Source: Scybalousia_A sp964639765
GTDB lineage: Bacteria > Bacteroidota > Bacteroidia > Bacteroidales > P3
Length of the DNA stretch: 7,903 bases
Assembly: GCA_964639765.1 (NCBI GenBank)
Contig: CAZXEN010000049.1
Span: forward strand, 1-7,903
Direction: 5' to 3'
Position numbers and translations under genes: made by a program. Each line of letters starts with the position of its first letter. Position 1 is the first letter of the stretch. The notes under the pieces were generated by a model that was given only the letters and a program-made list of their open reading frames with translations, searched no databases and had not been told where the DNA came from. Positions 1 to 6,335 of this stretch are shown here, in pieces.

Positions 1-272
1 TATGGAACAACCTCATTTGCATCTTTACCGTCAATCCAAGTCTGTAATGTATAAACACCCTCGTCACACTTGCCAAAATCAACAGGCTTGCACATAGGAA
101 CACCGAGCTTTTCAACCTCTTTCTGCATAAGGTACATATTCTCACGATTGGCACTCTTTTCAAAAGGTGTTACACGCAAAAGATATTTTGTGCCGTCAGC
201 AGTTGTGACGCAGTATTTCTTGTCGCCCGACCAACCTTTGTTTATAGGTTCTTTTGTTATAAAATCAAACAT
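1..272 (-). CDS. Aminoglycoside phosphotransferase (APH)-family kinase, partial (3' end outside window)
   Basis: This is the N-terminal 90 codons of a protein beginning MFDFITKEPINKGWSGDKKY; the C-terminal catalytic half lies beyond base 1. The sequence shows a GWSGDKKY glycine-rich turn (residues 13-20), a following strand DGTKYLLRV (26-34), then helices and 'TLQTWIDGKDANE'. That order matches the N-lobe of APH/choline-kinase-fold small-molecule kinases, which phosphorylate aminoglycosides or other hydroxylated substrates with ATP or GTP. The HxDxxxxN catalytic loop cannot be seen, so the substrate is unknown. The start is supported by GGAG (279-282) 6 bases upstream. The gene follows the S66 peptidase stop by 20 bp on the same strand, so the two are probably co-transcribed. 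Its codons are richer in G/C than the peptidase's, which suggests a different origin. Family call fairly secure; true aminoglycoside resistance is not shown. Confidence 0.8.
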   Translation of the reverse strand, partial: MFDFITKEPINKGWSGDKKYCVTTADGTKYLLRVTPFEKSANRENMYLMQKEVEKLGVPMCKPVDFGKCDEGVYTLQTWIDGKDANEVVP

Positions 273-292
273 CTTATTCTCCAAATAAACTA

Positions 293-1326
293 TTAATCTA
301 AAGTAGCTGACTCTAAAAATCTGATTGTTTTAGATTCCAAATCCATTTCATAATTTATACCCAATGGTAACAATCCCGTTCCGAAAGCATGACCTATATT
401 AACATTATAAATTATAGGTAAATCTTCACAGTCAAACTCTTTTAATACTTTCAAATATATTTCTTTGTACTCTTCATAATAAGTTTCGCCTATGGGTTTA
501 CCAACAATAATTCCGTTTATATTATTTAATATCCCTTGAACACCTAAATTTCTAAGATAATACAACAAATAGTTCGGTGGCATTTTTTCTTCACTTGTTT
601 CAATTAACAATATTTTGCCTTCCCATTCGTCTGCCTTTGGCCAAATTTCAGTTTCTAACATCATAGGAAATACATCTATACATCCACCAAGTAATTGACC
701 TGTAGCTTTACCTGTTCCAGATAAAACTTCATAACCGTATTCTTCTCTTGTCAATTTCTTCTGAATATTGATATTATCTTCATTCCAAGACACGTGATCA
801 TTTGACCAATATTCACTTGATTTAACATAATAATTTTCTGTATCTTTAAATAAAATGTTCTCAACTGCTTCTTTTGTGTAATCAAACATCTTAACATATT
901 CGCCAAATTCACACATGACAGATGGACCATAATATGAAACTACACCAGCTTTATTTAACATAAAATGACTGATTGTTGTATCAGAATAACCCATAAAAAT
1001 TTTTGGATTGTTCTTAATTACCTCATAATTAATATATGGTAACAATCTTATTGAATCATCGCCACCTATTGCACAAAATACCCCCTTAATTATTTCGTCT
1101 TTAAACGCATCCATTAAGTCCTTGGCTCTCAACTCAGGATGGTTATAAACAAACTCGCTACCTTTTAATGCATTAGGCATTGCAACAACTTCAAGACCAA
1201 AATCATTTTCTAATCTTTTTTTGCGATATAATATTTATGAATTAAATCTTCATCGCCTAATCCACCCCAAGATAAACTTACTATTGCAATTTTATCACCT
1301 TTTTTCAACATTTGAGGTTTAATCAT
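293..1326 (-). pseudogene. S66 family peptidase (LD-carboxypeptidase / MccF-like), frameshifted near the N-terminus
   Basis: The long open part (293-1180, 295 codons) lacks the usual N-terminus. Upstream, an ATG at 1326 with ribosome site TAGGAAG (1334-1340, 7-base spacing) encodes MIKPQMLKKGDKIAIVSLSW, the typical S66 beginning. That frame reaches TAG at 1210-1212 after 38 residues. Adding one A to the A7 run (forward T7 at 1216-1222) joins both parts into a 344-aa protein, the normal family length. In that repaired numbering the Ser-Glu-His triad is visible: Ser115 in GYSD, Glu243 in LLIET and His313 in NIGHAFG. The family cleaves L,D-peptide bonds of murein peptides in the cytoplasm, or inactivates microcin C-type peptide-nucleotides; which applies here cannot be told. 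An attenuator-like leader precedes it and an APH-type kinase follows. The break may be a sequencing error, real decay, or transcriptional slippage on A7. A truncated start at the ATG at 1180 would remove part of the nucleophile domain and is unlikely to be active. Confidence 0.85.
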
Positions 1327-1341
1327 ATAATCACTTCCTAT

Positions 1342-1380
1342 AAAAAAATTAAGGCACCTCCATTAGAATACGGAGATGCC
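1342..1380 (-). terminator. Intrinsic terminator in the leader of the S66 operon (attenuator)
   Basis: In the minus-strand RNA, GGCATCTCC (1380-1372) pairs with GGAGGTGCC (1361-1353) over 9 bp with one U-G wobble and a 10-base loop. TTAATTTTTTT follows (U7 at 1348-1342). On the plus strand the wobble becomes an A-C mismatch, so the hairpin is built for minus-strand transcription. It lies after the leader promoter and leader ORF and only about 15 bases before the S66 start. It would therefore stop transcription before the operon unless bypassed, which is the layout of an attenuator rather than an end-of-gene terminator. Confidence 0.8.
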
Positions 1381-1409
1381 TGTAAGTTTGTTCTGAAAGA
1401 TATATTACA

Positions 1410-1466
1410 TCAAATACAAACGGACAAAACGACACTCCGAGTCATAAAATTAAGATGCTTCATCAT
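1410..1466 (-). CDS. Leader peptide of the S66/APH operon (18 aa)
   Basis: A short ORF encodes MMKHLNFMTRSVVLSVCI and ends in TGA at 1410-1412. It has a strong ribosome site AGGTGGA (1477-1471) placed 4 bases before the first ATG and 7 before the second. It starts 33 bases downstream of a consensus -10 box and ends about 30 bases before the intrinsic terminator that precedes the S66 gene. Promoter, translated short ORF, terminator and resistance-type gene is the classic order of ribosome-mediated attenuation in Firmicutes, where drug-induced stalling on the leader frees the downstream gene. The bases around its ATG (GGACAAAA) are complementary to bases near its own 3' end (TTTTGTCC). No run of one amino acid points to amino-acid attenuation. 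The arrangement is seen directly; the regulatory role is inferred, and the inducer is unknown. Confidence 0.65.
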   Translation of the reverse strand: MMKHLNFMTRSVVLSVCI

Positions 1467-1498
1467 TTTGTCCACCTGCCTTTCAGTAATTTTATATA

Positions 1499-1527
1499 AT
1501 TATACTCTTCTGTACCAAGAAAGTCAA
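1499..1527 (-). promoter_or_regulatory. Sigma-70/SigA-type promoter for leader peptide and S66/APH operon
   Basis: Reading the minus strand, TTGACT (1527-1522) and TATAAT (1504-1499) are separated by exactly 17 bases (1505-1521). This is a near-perfect housekeeping promoter. The region just upstream of the -35 box is AT-rich and made of the 24-bp tandem repeat, which may act as an UP-like element or a regulator site. A promoter this strong fits an operon held in check afterwards by a transcription attenuator. Confidence 0.85.
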
Positions 1528-1531
1528 TATT

Positions 1532-1579
1532 TTGAAAAACATGTAATTTTGCTTATTGAAAAACATGTAATTTTGCTTA
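1532..1579. repeat. Two perfect tandem copies of a 24-bp AT-rich unit
   Basis: Bases 1532-1555 and 1556-1579 are identical. The unit begins TTGAAAAACATGTAATTTTG and ends CTTA, with a small ACATGT palindrome inside. The pair abuts the -35 box of the minus-strand leader promoter, 4 bases away. It may be a regulator binding site or simply a slippage duplication. Two copies without a spacer do not make a CRISPR array. Confidence 0.85.
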
Positions 1580-1605
1580 TCACTTAAGCAATCATAAAAT
1601 TTTTG

Positions 1606-1616
1606 AGTGTTATCAA
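1606..1616 (+). promoter_or_regulatory. Repeat copy 1 of AGTGTTATCAA (operator-like)
   Basis: This 11-bp word recurs exactly 60 bp downstream at 1666-1676. This copy also lies in a short dyad, TTATC-AATC-GATAA (1610-1623). It sits 24 bp upstream of the -35 box of the plus-strand promoter, a usual place for a regulator half-site. Function inferred only. Confidence 0.4.
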
Positions 1617-1639
1617 TCGATAAAATTCTATAATGATTG

Positions 1640-1668
1640 TTGAACTGTTACAAGTTTTATGATATAGT
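1640..1668 (+). promoter_or_regulatory. Putative promoter for the DUF6076-like/HNH-PIN operon
   Basis: TTGAAC (1640-1645) and TATAGT (1663-1668) are spaced by 17 bp, a good match to the housekeeping consensus. This would give an untranslated leader of about 80 bases before the ATG at 1755. A weaker alternative is TTGTTA (1697-1702) with TAATAC (1721-1726) and an 18-bp spacer. The second TGTTATCAA copy overlaps the end of the -10 box, so a bound protein there would block RNA polymerase. Confidence 0.6.
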
Positions 1669-1676
1669 GTTATCAA
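1666..1676 (+). promoter_or_regulatory. Repeat copy 2 of AGTGTTATCAA overlapping the -10 box
   Basis: Identical over 11 bp to 1606-1616 and overlapping the putative -10 hexamer at 1663-1668. It is followed by an AACA-TT-TGTT palindrome (1692-1701) and GTTAAC (1699-1704). The position suits a repressor operator for the plus-strand operon. No regulator gene is evident in the window, apart from the possibility that the zinc-knuckle protein encoded next regulates itself. Confidence 0.4.
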
Positions 1677-1733
1677 ACAATAAAGCAAAATAACATTTGT
1701 TAACGAATTTGTTTTTAGGATAATACACATGTA

Positions 1734-1742
1734 TTGATAACA
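1734..1742 (-). promoter_or_regulatory. Inverted copy (TTGATAACA) of the TGTTATCAA word, touching the ribosome site
   Basis: TTGATAACA is the exact reverse complement of TGTTATCAA at 1608-1616 and 1668-1676. Its last base is the first base of the AAGGAG ribosome site (1742-1747). At RNA level, TGTTATCAA in the 5' leader could pair with TTGATAACA over 9 bp and bring a stem up to the ribosome site. It may therefore act as a DNA operator, an RNA switch, or neither. Confidence 0.35.
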
Positions 1743-1754
1743 AGGAGTCTAACT

Positions 1755-2789
1755 ATGAAAATTGATTTTGGATTATCTGTTACTTTTGACGGGAAAAACT
1801 ATACATTGATGGTTCCAGACCACGTAAAAGAATATCCTATCGGTGGTTTAATATGTGAATATTGTCGTTTATCTCCTACTGAAATAAAGGATGTTATTAT
1901 TTCACTATCAGGTTTAAATAACGAAGTTACACCTGATAATGTTATTTCAACGCATATGAAATTTCATCAAAATTTGCTCGAAACTTTTCCTCCCGTCACA
2001 GCCACTATGATTTCTTTAGAATTTTTATATGGTCTTGAAGATTGGATGAAAGCAATTCGTGAAAACAGAACAGATGAATATATAAATGACTTTTTCGAAA
2101 TAAAAGAAAACGATAAAATTAAAGAATTTATTTTAGGTGATACACCATATACAGAGTTCGGTTGCAATAGTATTTTTCAAATAATGCTATCATCTTATTA
2201 TGGATTTGCTATGAATTATATAAATGTCAAATATATGTTCAATCAGATACTTGGTAAAGATGGGGATTCTGAGCAACGAGATAAGGTGCTTGATTTGTAC
2301 AGTGACATGTACGTGAATCTTATTGATATGCAACACATTGATTTTCGCATAATGTATACAATAGAAAAAGGTCTGGAATCTTTATATACCATAAAGTCTT
2401 CAATGTCTCTTTTGCTCTTTGAAATGGCACATTGGTTGCAAGAAGATAAACAGATTCTTGTTTGTTCAAACTGTAATGAAGCATTTGTCCCCGAGGGTAG
2501 ATGTGATGCTATATATTGCTCATATCCATCTCCGCAAAATGCAAACAAAACATGCCGGGAAATTGGAGCTCAAGTAGCAAGAAGCAATAAAGAAAAAACG
2601 GATATTGTGACCAGAGAATACAGAAAAGCATATATGCGATATAAGATGATGACCAAACGGCATCCGGAGGACCGTTCAAAAAAGAAACTATTCGAAGAAT
2701 TAACTCATGGAATAAAAGAATGGAGAAAAGGTTTAAGTGATGGCACAAAAACTACAGAAGATTTCTTATCATGGCTTGAGCAATTTTGA
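1755..2789 (+). CDS. Zinc-knuckle protein, DUF6076-like, 344 aa
   Basis: The start is the ATG at 1755, 7 bases after AAGGAG (1742-1747), giving MKIDFGLSVTFDGK; no ATG further upstream in frame is needed. The first ~225 residues are mixed helix/strand with no motif I recognise. Near residue 237 lies a cysteine cluster, C237-x2-C240, then C255 in 'DAIYC' and C267 in 'NKTC', consistent with one zinc ion. The basic helical tail (about 270-344) includes 'REYRKAYMRYK' and ends 'EDFLSWLEQF'. Cluster and tail resemble proteins I recall as DUF6076, common in Clostridia and of unknown function; this assignment is from memory. The knuckle and basic tail suggest nucleic-acid binding. There is no signal peptide or membrane segment. 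The large nuclease gene follows after 57 bp with no terminator, so the two probably form an operon and may work together as sensor/regulator and effector. Confidence 0.85.
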   Translation: MKIDFGLSVTFDGKNYTLMVPDHVKEYPIGGLICEYCRLSPTEIKDVIISLSGLNNEVTPDNVISTHMKFHQNLLETFPPVTATMISLEFLYGLEDWMKAIRENRTDEYINDFFEIKENDKIKEFILGDTPYTEFGCNSIFQIMLSSYYGFAMNYINVKYMFNQILGKDGDSEQRDKVLDLYSDMYVNLIDMQHIDFRIMYTIEKGLESLYTIKSSMSLLLFEMAHWLQEDKQILVCSNCNEAFVPEGRCDAIYCSYPSPQNANKTCREIGAQVARSNKEKTDIVTREYRKAYMRYKMMTKRHPEDRSKKKLFEELTHGIKEWRKGLSDGTKTTEDFLSWLEQF

Positions 2790-2846
2790 AAGTCATAATA
2801 ATATTACTATTTTAAGAAGTTGATTATAAATTGAGGTGAATTCGAA

Positions 2847-5800
2847 ATGTCGAAAAACAGAGATGACTTTACAAAAACAACAATAAATCGAGCAGCAGCA
2901 AGAGTAGGATATCGCTGTTCTTATCCGGGATGTCCAAATGCTACAATAGGCGCATCAATGGAAAGTAACGATAGCGTTTCAACGCTCGGTGTAGCAGCAC
3001 ATATATGTGCTGCAGCAAAAGGTGGACCAAGATATGATGAAAATATGACCGTTGATGAAAGGCGTGGTATTGATAACTGCATTTGGTTATGTCAAACACA
3101 TGCAAAACTTATTGATACGGATGTAGAAACATACACCGTTGAAGTTATTAAGGGTTGGAAAAAAGAAGCAGAAAAAAATGCATCTTTAGCACTAGCTGAT
3201 ACAAATTATTTTGATGAATACTACAGAAATAATGGTGAAAATCTATTTGCATTAGAAGGTATATTTAATGGTTTACTTGCAGAAGGTGATTATAAAACAC
3301 TTGCAGTAATGTTGAACCAATACCATTCTTCTTTTTCTGAGGTTTATGACGAACTTGTATTGAGATTTAATATTATTTATGATGTATATTGCAACCGAAA
3401 TAAATTAGCAGCAGATTTAACTGAATATTTGAATTTAAAAGTCAAAACAGGCGTTGACCAAATAATAGAGGTATTCGTATCTTTTTTAATGCGAAGCGAA
3501 TTATCATTGATACTTCCTTTTGCCGTAAATCCAAAATTAAAAGAGCTTGCAGAGTTAACCATAGAAGAAAAGTTAATTTCACAACTAATAAAGCCAATAG
3601 AAGACGCTGAACCTTTTAAAATAGCAGCGGAACATGAATCCCTCTTTAATAAAACAATTTCATATATAGCATTTGATAAAAAACTTTACTCGCTTTTGAA
3701 CGACAAAAAAGAAAACATAGATATATCTAATGAGGAGTTTTATTATAAAATAATTTTTGCTGTGTATAGCTCTGTCAGGAATGTAGTCGTTTTGTCTTCT
3801 GACTATCAAAAAGAGTTAGATTACATAAAACAAAATTTTGATAAAATCAATCAACTAGATATTAAATTACAAATTCCTATATTTGAGAGATTACTGAACA
3901 TTTCAATAAATAATCCAGATGATTATAATGCAATTTACTCCCATTGTCCTTCAATGGTAAAATCAGTTAACTCAATAGTGGCATTAAATAATCTTTTTGA
4001 TGTTATCAACAACTTTGAATCTATAGATATGGAAAGTTTGTTGCAATCTTCAGTTGAGACAAACAATTTCTGGGCGTTATCTGAATATGTTTCAAAATTA
4101 ACACCACAGAATCAAGAGTTATTTTTAGACGAACACCAATTTTTATATTCAAAAGACTCTACTTTCATTTACAGAAAACATTTATTATCAGAAGATAATG
4201 CTAATTTGAAAGTTTTGATTGAGAGATATAAGGATAAATACAAAAAAGATTTTTTATTTCATTGCGTGGCCACTTTTCACTCCGAAGACACAGAAGGTGA
4301 GTTACAGTGGTTAAAAAGCAATTGGAATTTGGTTCAAGGTCAACACTTGCCGGCATATTTAGATGCTTTAGTAAAATTTGAAAAATATGATGATTTGTAT
4401 CAATTATCATTATTATTAAAAGATAAAGATATTAAATATAAAATTGCATGTTGGCTTCAAAACAGTTCGGAAACCAAACACATAGAACAAAGCAAATCAA
4501 TTTACTTGGAACTCATTAGCGAAGGTTTTTCTTCTCGTGGTTTACATCACAATTTAGCTATTATTCATTGGTCTTTGGGAGAGGTTGAAAATGCTCTTGA
4601 GCATTTTCAAAAAGAATATGATTTATATCCGGATGTTCAATCATTAAAAGGGCTTTTAAATTTAAGACATCAAACCAATAGATTCATTGATGATTCTTAT
4701 TTTAAAAATGCGAAAGCATCAACAGATTCAAGCATCCAAAACATGGTCGGTTCAACATTAATGCGTCTAAACAGAAAAAATGAAGCAGCCATTCATTTTC
4801 TGCGTTCCTTACTTATTGATGACAATAATCCCTACTGTTTAAGAGGATTGTATGCCGCATATTCAGAACTTGATGATAATGAACCCGATATGGTTGATAG
4901 TAATACTGTTTGCGAACTTAGAAATGGAAATGAATCAGTAAAAGTTGCTATTCATAAAGCTGAAACACTTGAGAATATCCAAGCTAATTCATTTGCGGAG
5001 TGTATTCATTTTTCAGAATACGATGAAAAAACAGCTAATCTTATATATGCAAAACAAGGCGATGTGGTCTCTGTTTTTGGTTGTGATTACACTGTAGAAA
5101 AAATAACTTCATTAAATAGTTATGTTTCTTCTTTTGCTTTTGCCGATATAATTAAAGACCCTTCTACTAGAAAATTTGAAGGGATCGACTCAGATGATTT
5201 TATTAAAAACATTACAGATATTTTAAGAGAGGAACACGCGAAAAGGCAAGACATTATAGATGAGTATAATACTTCGCAATTGAGGTTGCCTTTGCCTTAT
5301 TTAGCAAATGTTTTTGGTAAAAGCCAACTTAATACGTGTGAATTTCTCTTATTTGGTAATAAAGCTAAAATCAGAAACAACACAAACGATATTTCTTCTG
5401 AAGAAAATGATGTTACATATATACTATCTTATGACAGTATAGTAATATTAGCACATTTAGATATGTTAGAAGAACTAAATAATTTAAACTATATATGTCC
5501 AATTCAAGTGAAAGAACAGTTATTAAGTGACATAAATGGTGAAATATCAGATATTAAAAATAAAAGACAAGTAGGTTCAATGTCTTATTCCAACGACAAA
5601 TTAACTCTATTTGAGCATAACCAACAATCGCGCCAGTCTCGATATCAATTTTTAATACGAATAAGAAGTTTTCTTGAAAATGCGACATGTAAAAATAGTT
5701 CAGATTTCCATAGTGATAAGTTTGATTTTGGCGAATTTGTGAAGCACAACTTTTTTTGCGAGAATAGTTGTTTGGCCATGTTACAAAGTATTAAAAACAG

Positions 5801-6281
5801 CGTGCTTGTTTCTGATGAACAATTCTTATACTCAATCGCAAATCTCGAGGAATTATCAACAGTTGGTATTTGCCATATTCTAACTCAATGCAATTATACT
5901 TGGGAAGAACTATTGCAGAAGATAAAAACACTATCTCAAATGAACTTTTCATATTATTTCCCACCAAATCTTTATAACCTAATTGTTGAGTTAATATATG
6001 CAGATGAAGAAAAGGCCGCAGAAGGCGAAGTTGCGCTGAGTCAATGGTTGTTGTATGATTTAGAGGATGAGCAAACATCAGAACATCACAGACAAGTTAT
6101 AATTCAATTGATTAGAGATTTGGCGACAATCGACCCTAATTTTAGAGATTTGCAAACCCCTTTGCATAAAATAGCTGTTCATCATTTTGTTAGTTTGTAT
6201 CCGGAAGAAACGAACAAAATAATATGCGATGCGTTTTCTAATCTCAAAGATAATATCTCAAATATTGAAATTGAAGATTAG
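2847..6281 (+). CDS. Large HNH - TPR - GreAB-C-like - PIN multidomain nuclease, 1144 aa (candidate defence effector)
   Basis: The ATG at 2847 has GAGGTG (2833-2838) 8 bases upstream. Residues 20-110 form an HNH-type nuclease: C24-x4-C29, A51-H52 (catalytic His position), G59-G60-P61-R62-Y63, D76-N77, and C82-x2-H85 completing a zinc site. Residues ~130-560 are helical with no motif I can name. TPR-like repeats follow (about 565-680, e.g. 'NLAIIHWSLGEVENALEHF'). Around 715-775, 'GDVVSVFGCDYTVEKITS' resembles the C-terminal domain of GreA/GreB, which docks on RNA polymerase. 'LPLPYLANVFGKS' (814-826) leads into a PIN-type RNase: D863 in 'LSYDSIVIL', E890 in 'VKEQLL', D990 in 'VLVSDEQF'. I recall a TPR-GreAB-C-PIN architecture from predicted conflict systems; the N-terminal HNH adds a second nuclease. 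The protein is cytoplasmic. It is very AT-rich and complete, and lies between mobility genes and a resistance-like operon. Domain calls are by eye: HNH strong, PIN moderate, GreAB moderate. Confidence 0.85.
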   Translation: MSKNRDDFTKTTINRAAARVGYRCSYPGCPNATIGASMESNDSVSTLGVAAHICAAAKGGPRYDENMTVDERRGIDNCIWLCQTHAKLIDTDVETYTVEVIKGWKKEAEKNASLALADTNYFDEYYRNNGENLFALEGIFNGLLAEGDYKTLAVMLNQYHSSFSEVYDELVLRFNIIYDVYCNRNKLAADLTEYLNLKVKTGVDQIIEVFVSFLMRSELSLILPFAVNPKLKELAELTIEEKLISQLIKPIEDAEPFKIAAEHESLFNKTISYIAFDKKLYSLLNDKKENIDISNEEFYYKIIFAVYSSVRNVVVLSSDYQKELDYIKQNFDKINQLDIKLQIPIFERLLNISINNPDDYNAIYSHCPSMVKSVNSIVALNNLFDVINNFESIDMESLLQSSVETNNFWALSEYVSKLTPQNQELFLDEHQFLYSKDSTFIYRKHLLSEDNANLKVLIERYKDKYKKDFLFHCVATFHSEDTEGELQWLKSNWNLVQGQHLPAYLDALVKFEKYDDLYQLSLLLKDKDIKYKIACWLQNSSETKHIEQSKSIYLELISEGFSSRGLHHNLAIIHWSLGEVENALEHFQKEYDLYPDVQSLKGLLNLRHQTNRFIDDSYFKNAKASTDSSIQNMVGSTLMRLNRKNEAAIHFLRSLLIDDNNPYCLRGLYAAYSELDDNEPDMVDSNTVCELRNGNESVKVAIHKAETLENIQANSFAECIHFSEYDEKTANLIYAKQGDVVSVFGCDYTVEKITSLNSYVSSFAFADIIKDPSTRKFEGIDSDDFIKNITDILREEHAKRQDIIDEYNTSQLRLPLPYLANVFGKSQLNTCEFLLFGNKAKIRNNTNDISSEENDVTYILSYDSIVILAHLDMLEELNNLNYICPIQVKEQLLSDINGEISDIKNKRQVGSMSYSNDKLTLFEHNQQSRQSRYQFLIRIRSFLENATCKNSSDFHSDKFDFGEFVKHNFFCENSCLAMLQSIKNSVLVSDEQFLYSIANLEELSTVGICHILTQCNYTWEELLQKIKTLSQMNFSYYFPPNLYNLIVELIYADEEKAAEGEVALSQWLLYDLEDEQTSEHHRQVIIQLIRDLATIDPNFRDLQTPLHKIAVHHFVSLYPEETNKIICDAFSNLKDNISNIEIED

Positions 6282-6286
6282 CCACA

Positions 6287-6322
6287 AAGGAACACCAAGA
6301 ATAATATTTCTCGGTGTTCCTT
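6287..6322 (-). terminator. Long hairpin between convergent genes (terminator-like)
   Basis: AAGGAACACC (6287-6296) pairs perfectly with GGTGTTCCTT (6313-6322). After one weak pair, four more base pairs extend the stem to a 6-base loop. The weak position (6297/6312) is A-C on the plus strand but G-U on the minus strand, so the RNA stem is uninterrupted (15 bp) for minus-strand transcription. It starts 5 bp after the nuclease stop and ends 13 bp beyond the tnpV stop. No strong U-run follows on either side. It probably separates the two transcripts in both directions. Confidence 0.65.
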
Positions 6323-6335
6323 ATCAATAATCAAA

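Noticed and set aside
70..288. Plus-strand 72-codon open frame at the left edge
   Set aside because: It is antisense to the APH-family kinase, whose minus-strand frame has a ribosome site and recognisable N-lobe motifs.
1340..1530. T-box or other tRNA/metabolite riboswitch in the S66 leader
   Set aside because: No T-box sequence (GGUGGNACCGCG-type) or specifier-loop arrangement is visible, and a translated leader ORF explains the architecture better.
1532..1579. CRISPR-like repeat
   Set aside because: There are only two units, directly abutting without spacers, and no cas genes.
1312..1587. Plus-strand 91-codon open frame across the leader region
   Set aside because: It runs antisense through the promoter, leader ORF, terminator and 24-bp repeat of the minus-strand operon. 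It has no ribosome site, and its C-terminus is just the translated tandem repeat.
1734..1754. Upstream non-ATG start (ATT at 1734) for the zinc-knuckle protein
   Set aside because: It lies before the AAGGAG ribosome site (1742-1747), which is correctly spaced for the ATG at 1755.
5791..6078. Minus-strand 95-codon open frame inside the large nuclease gene
   Set aside because: It is antisense to the PIN region, with no ribosome site and no motif; a chance open frame.
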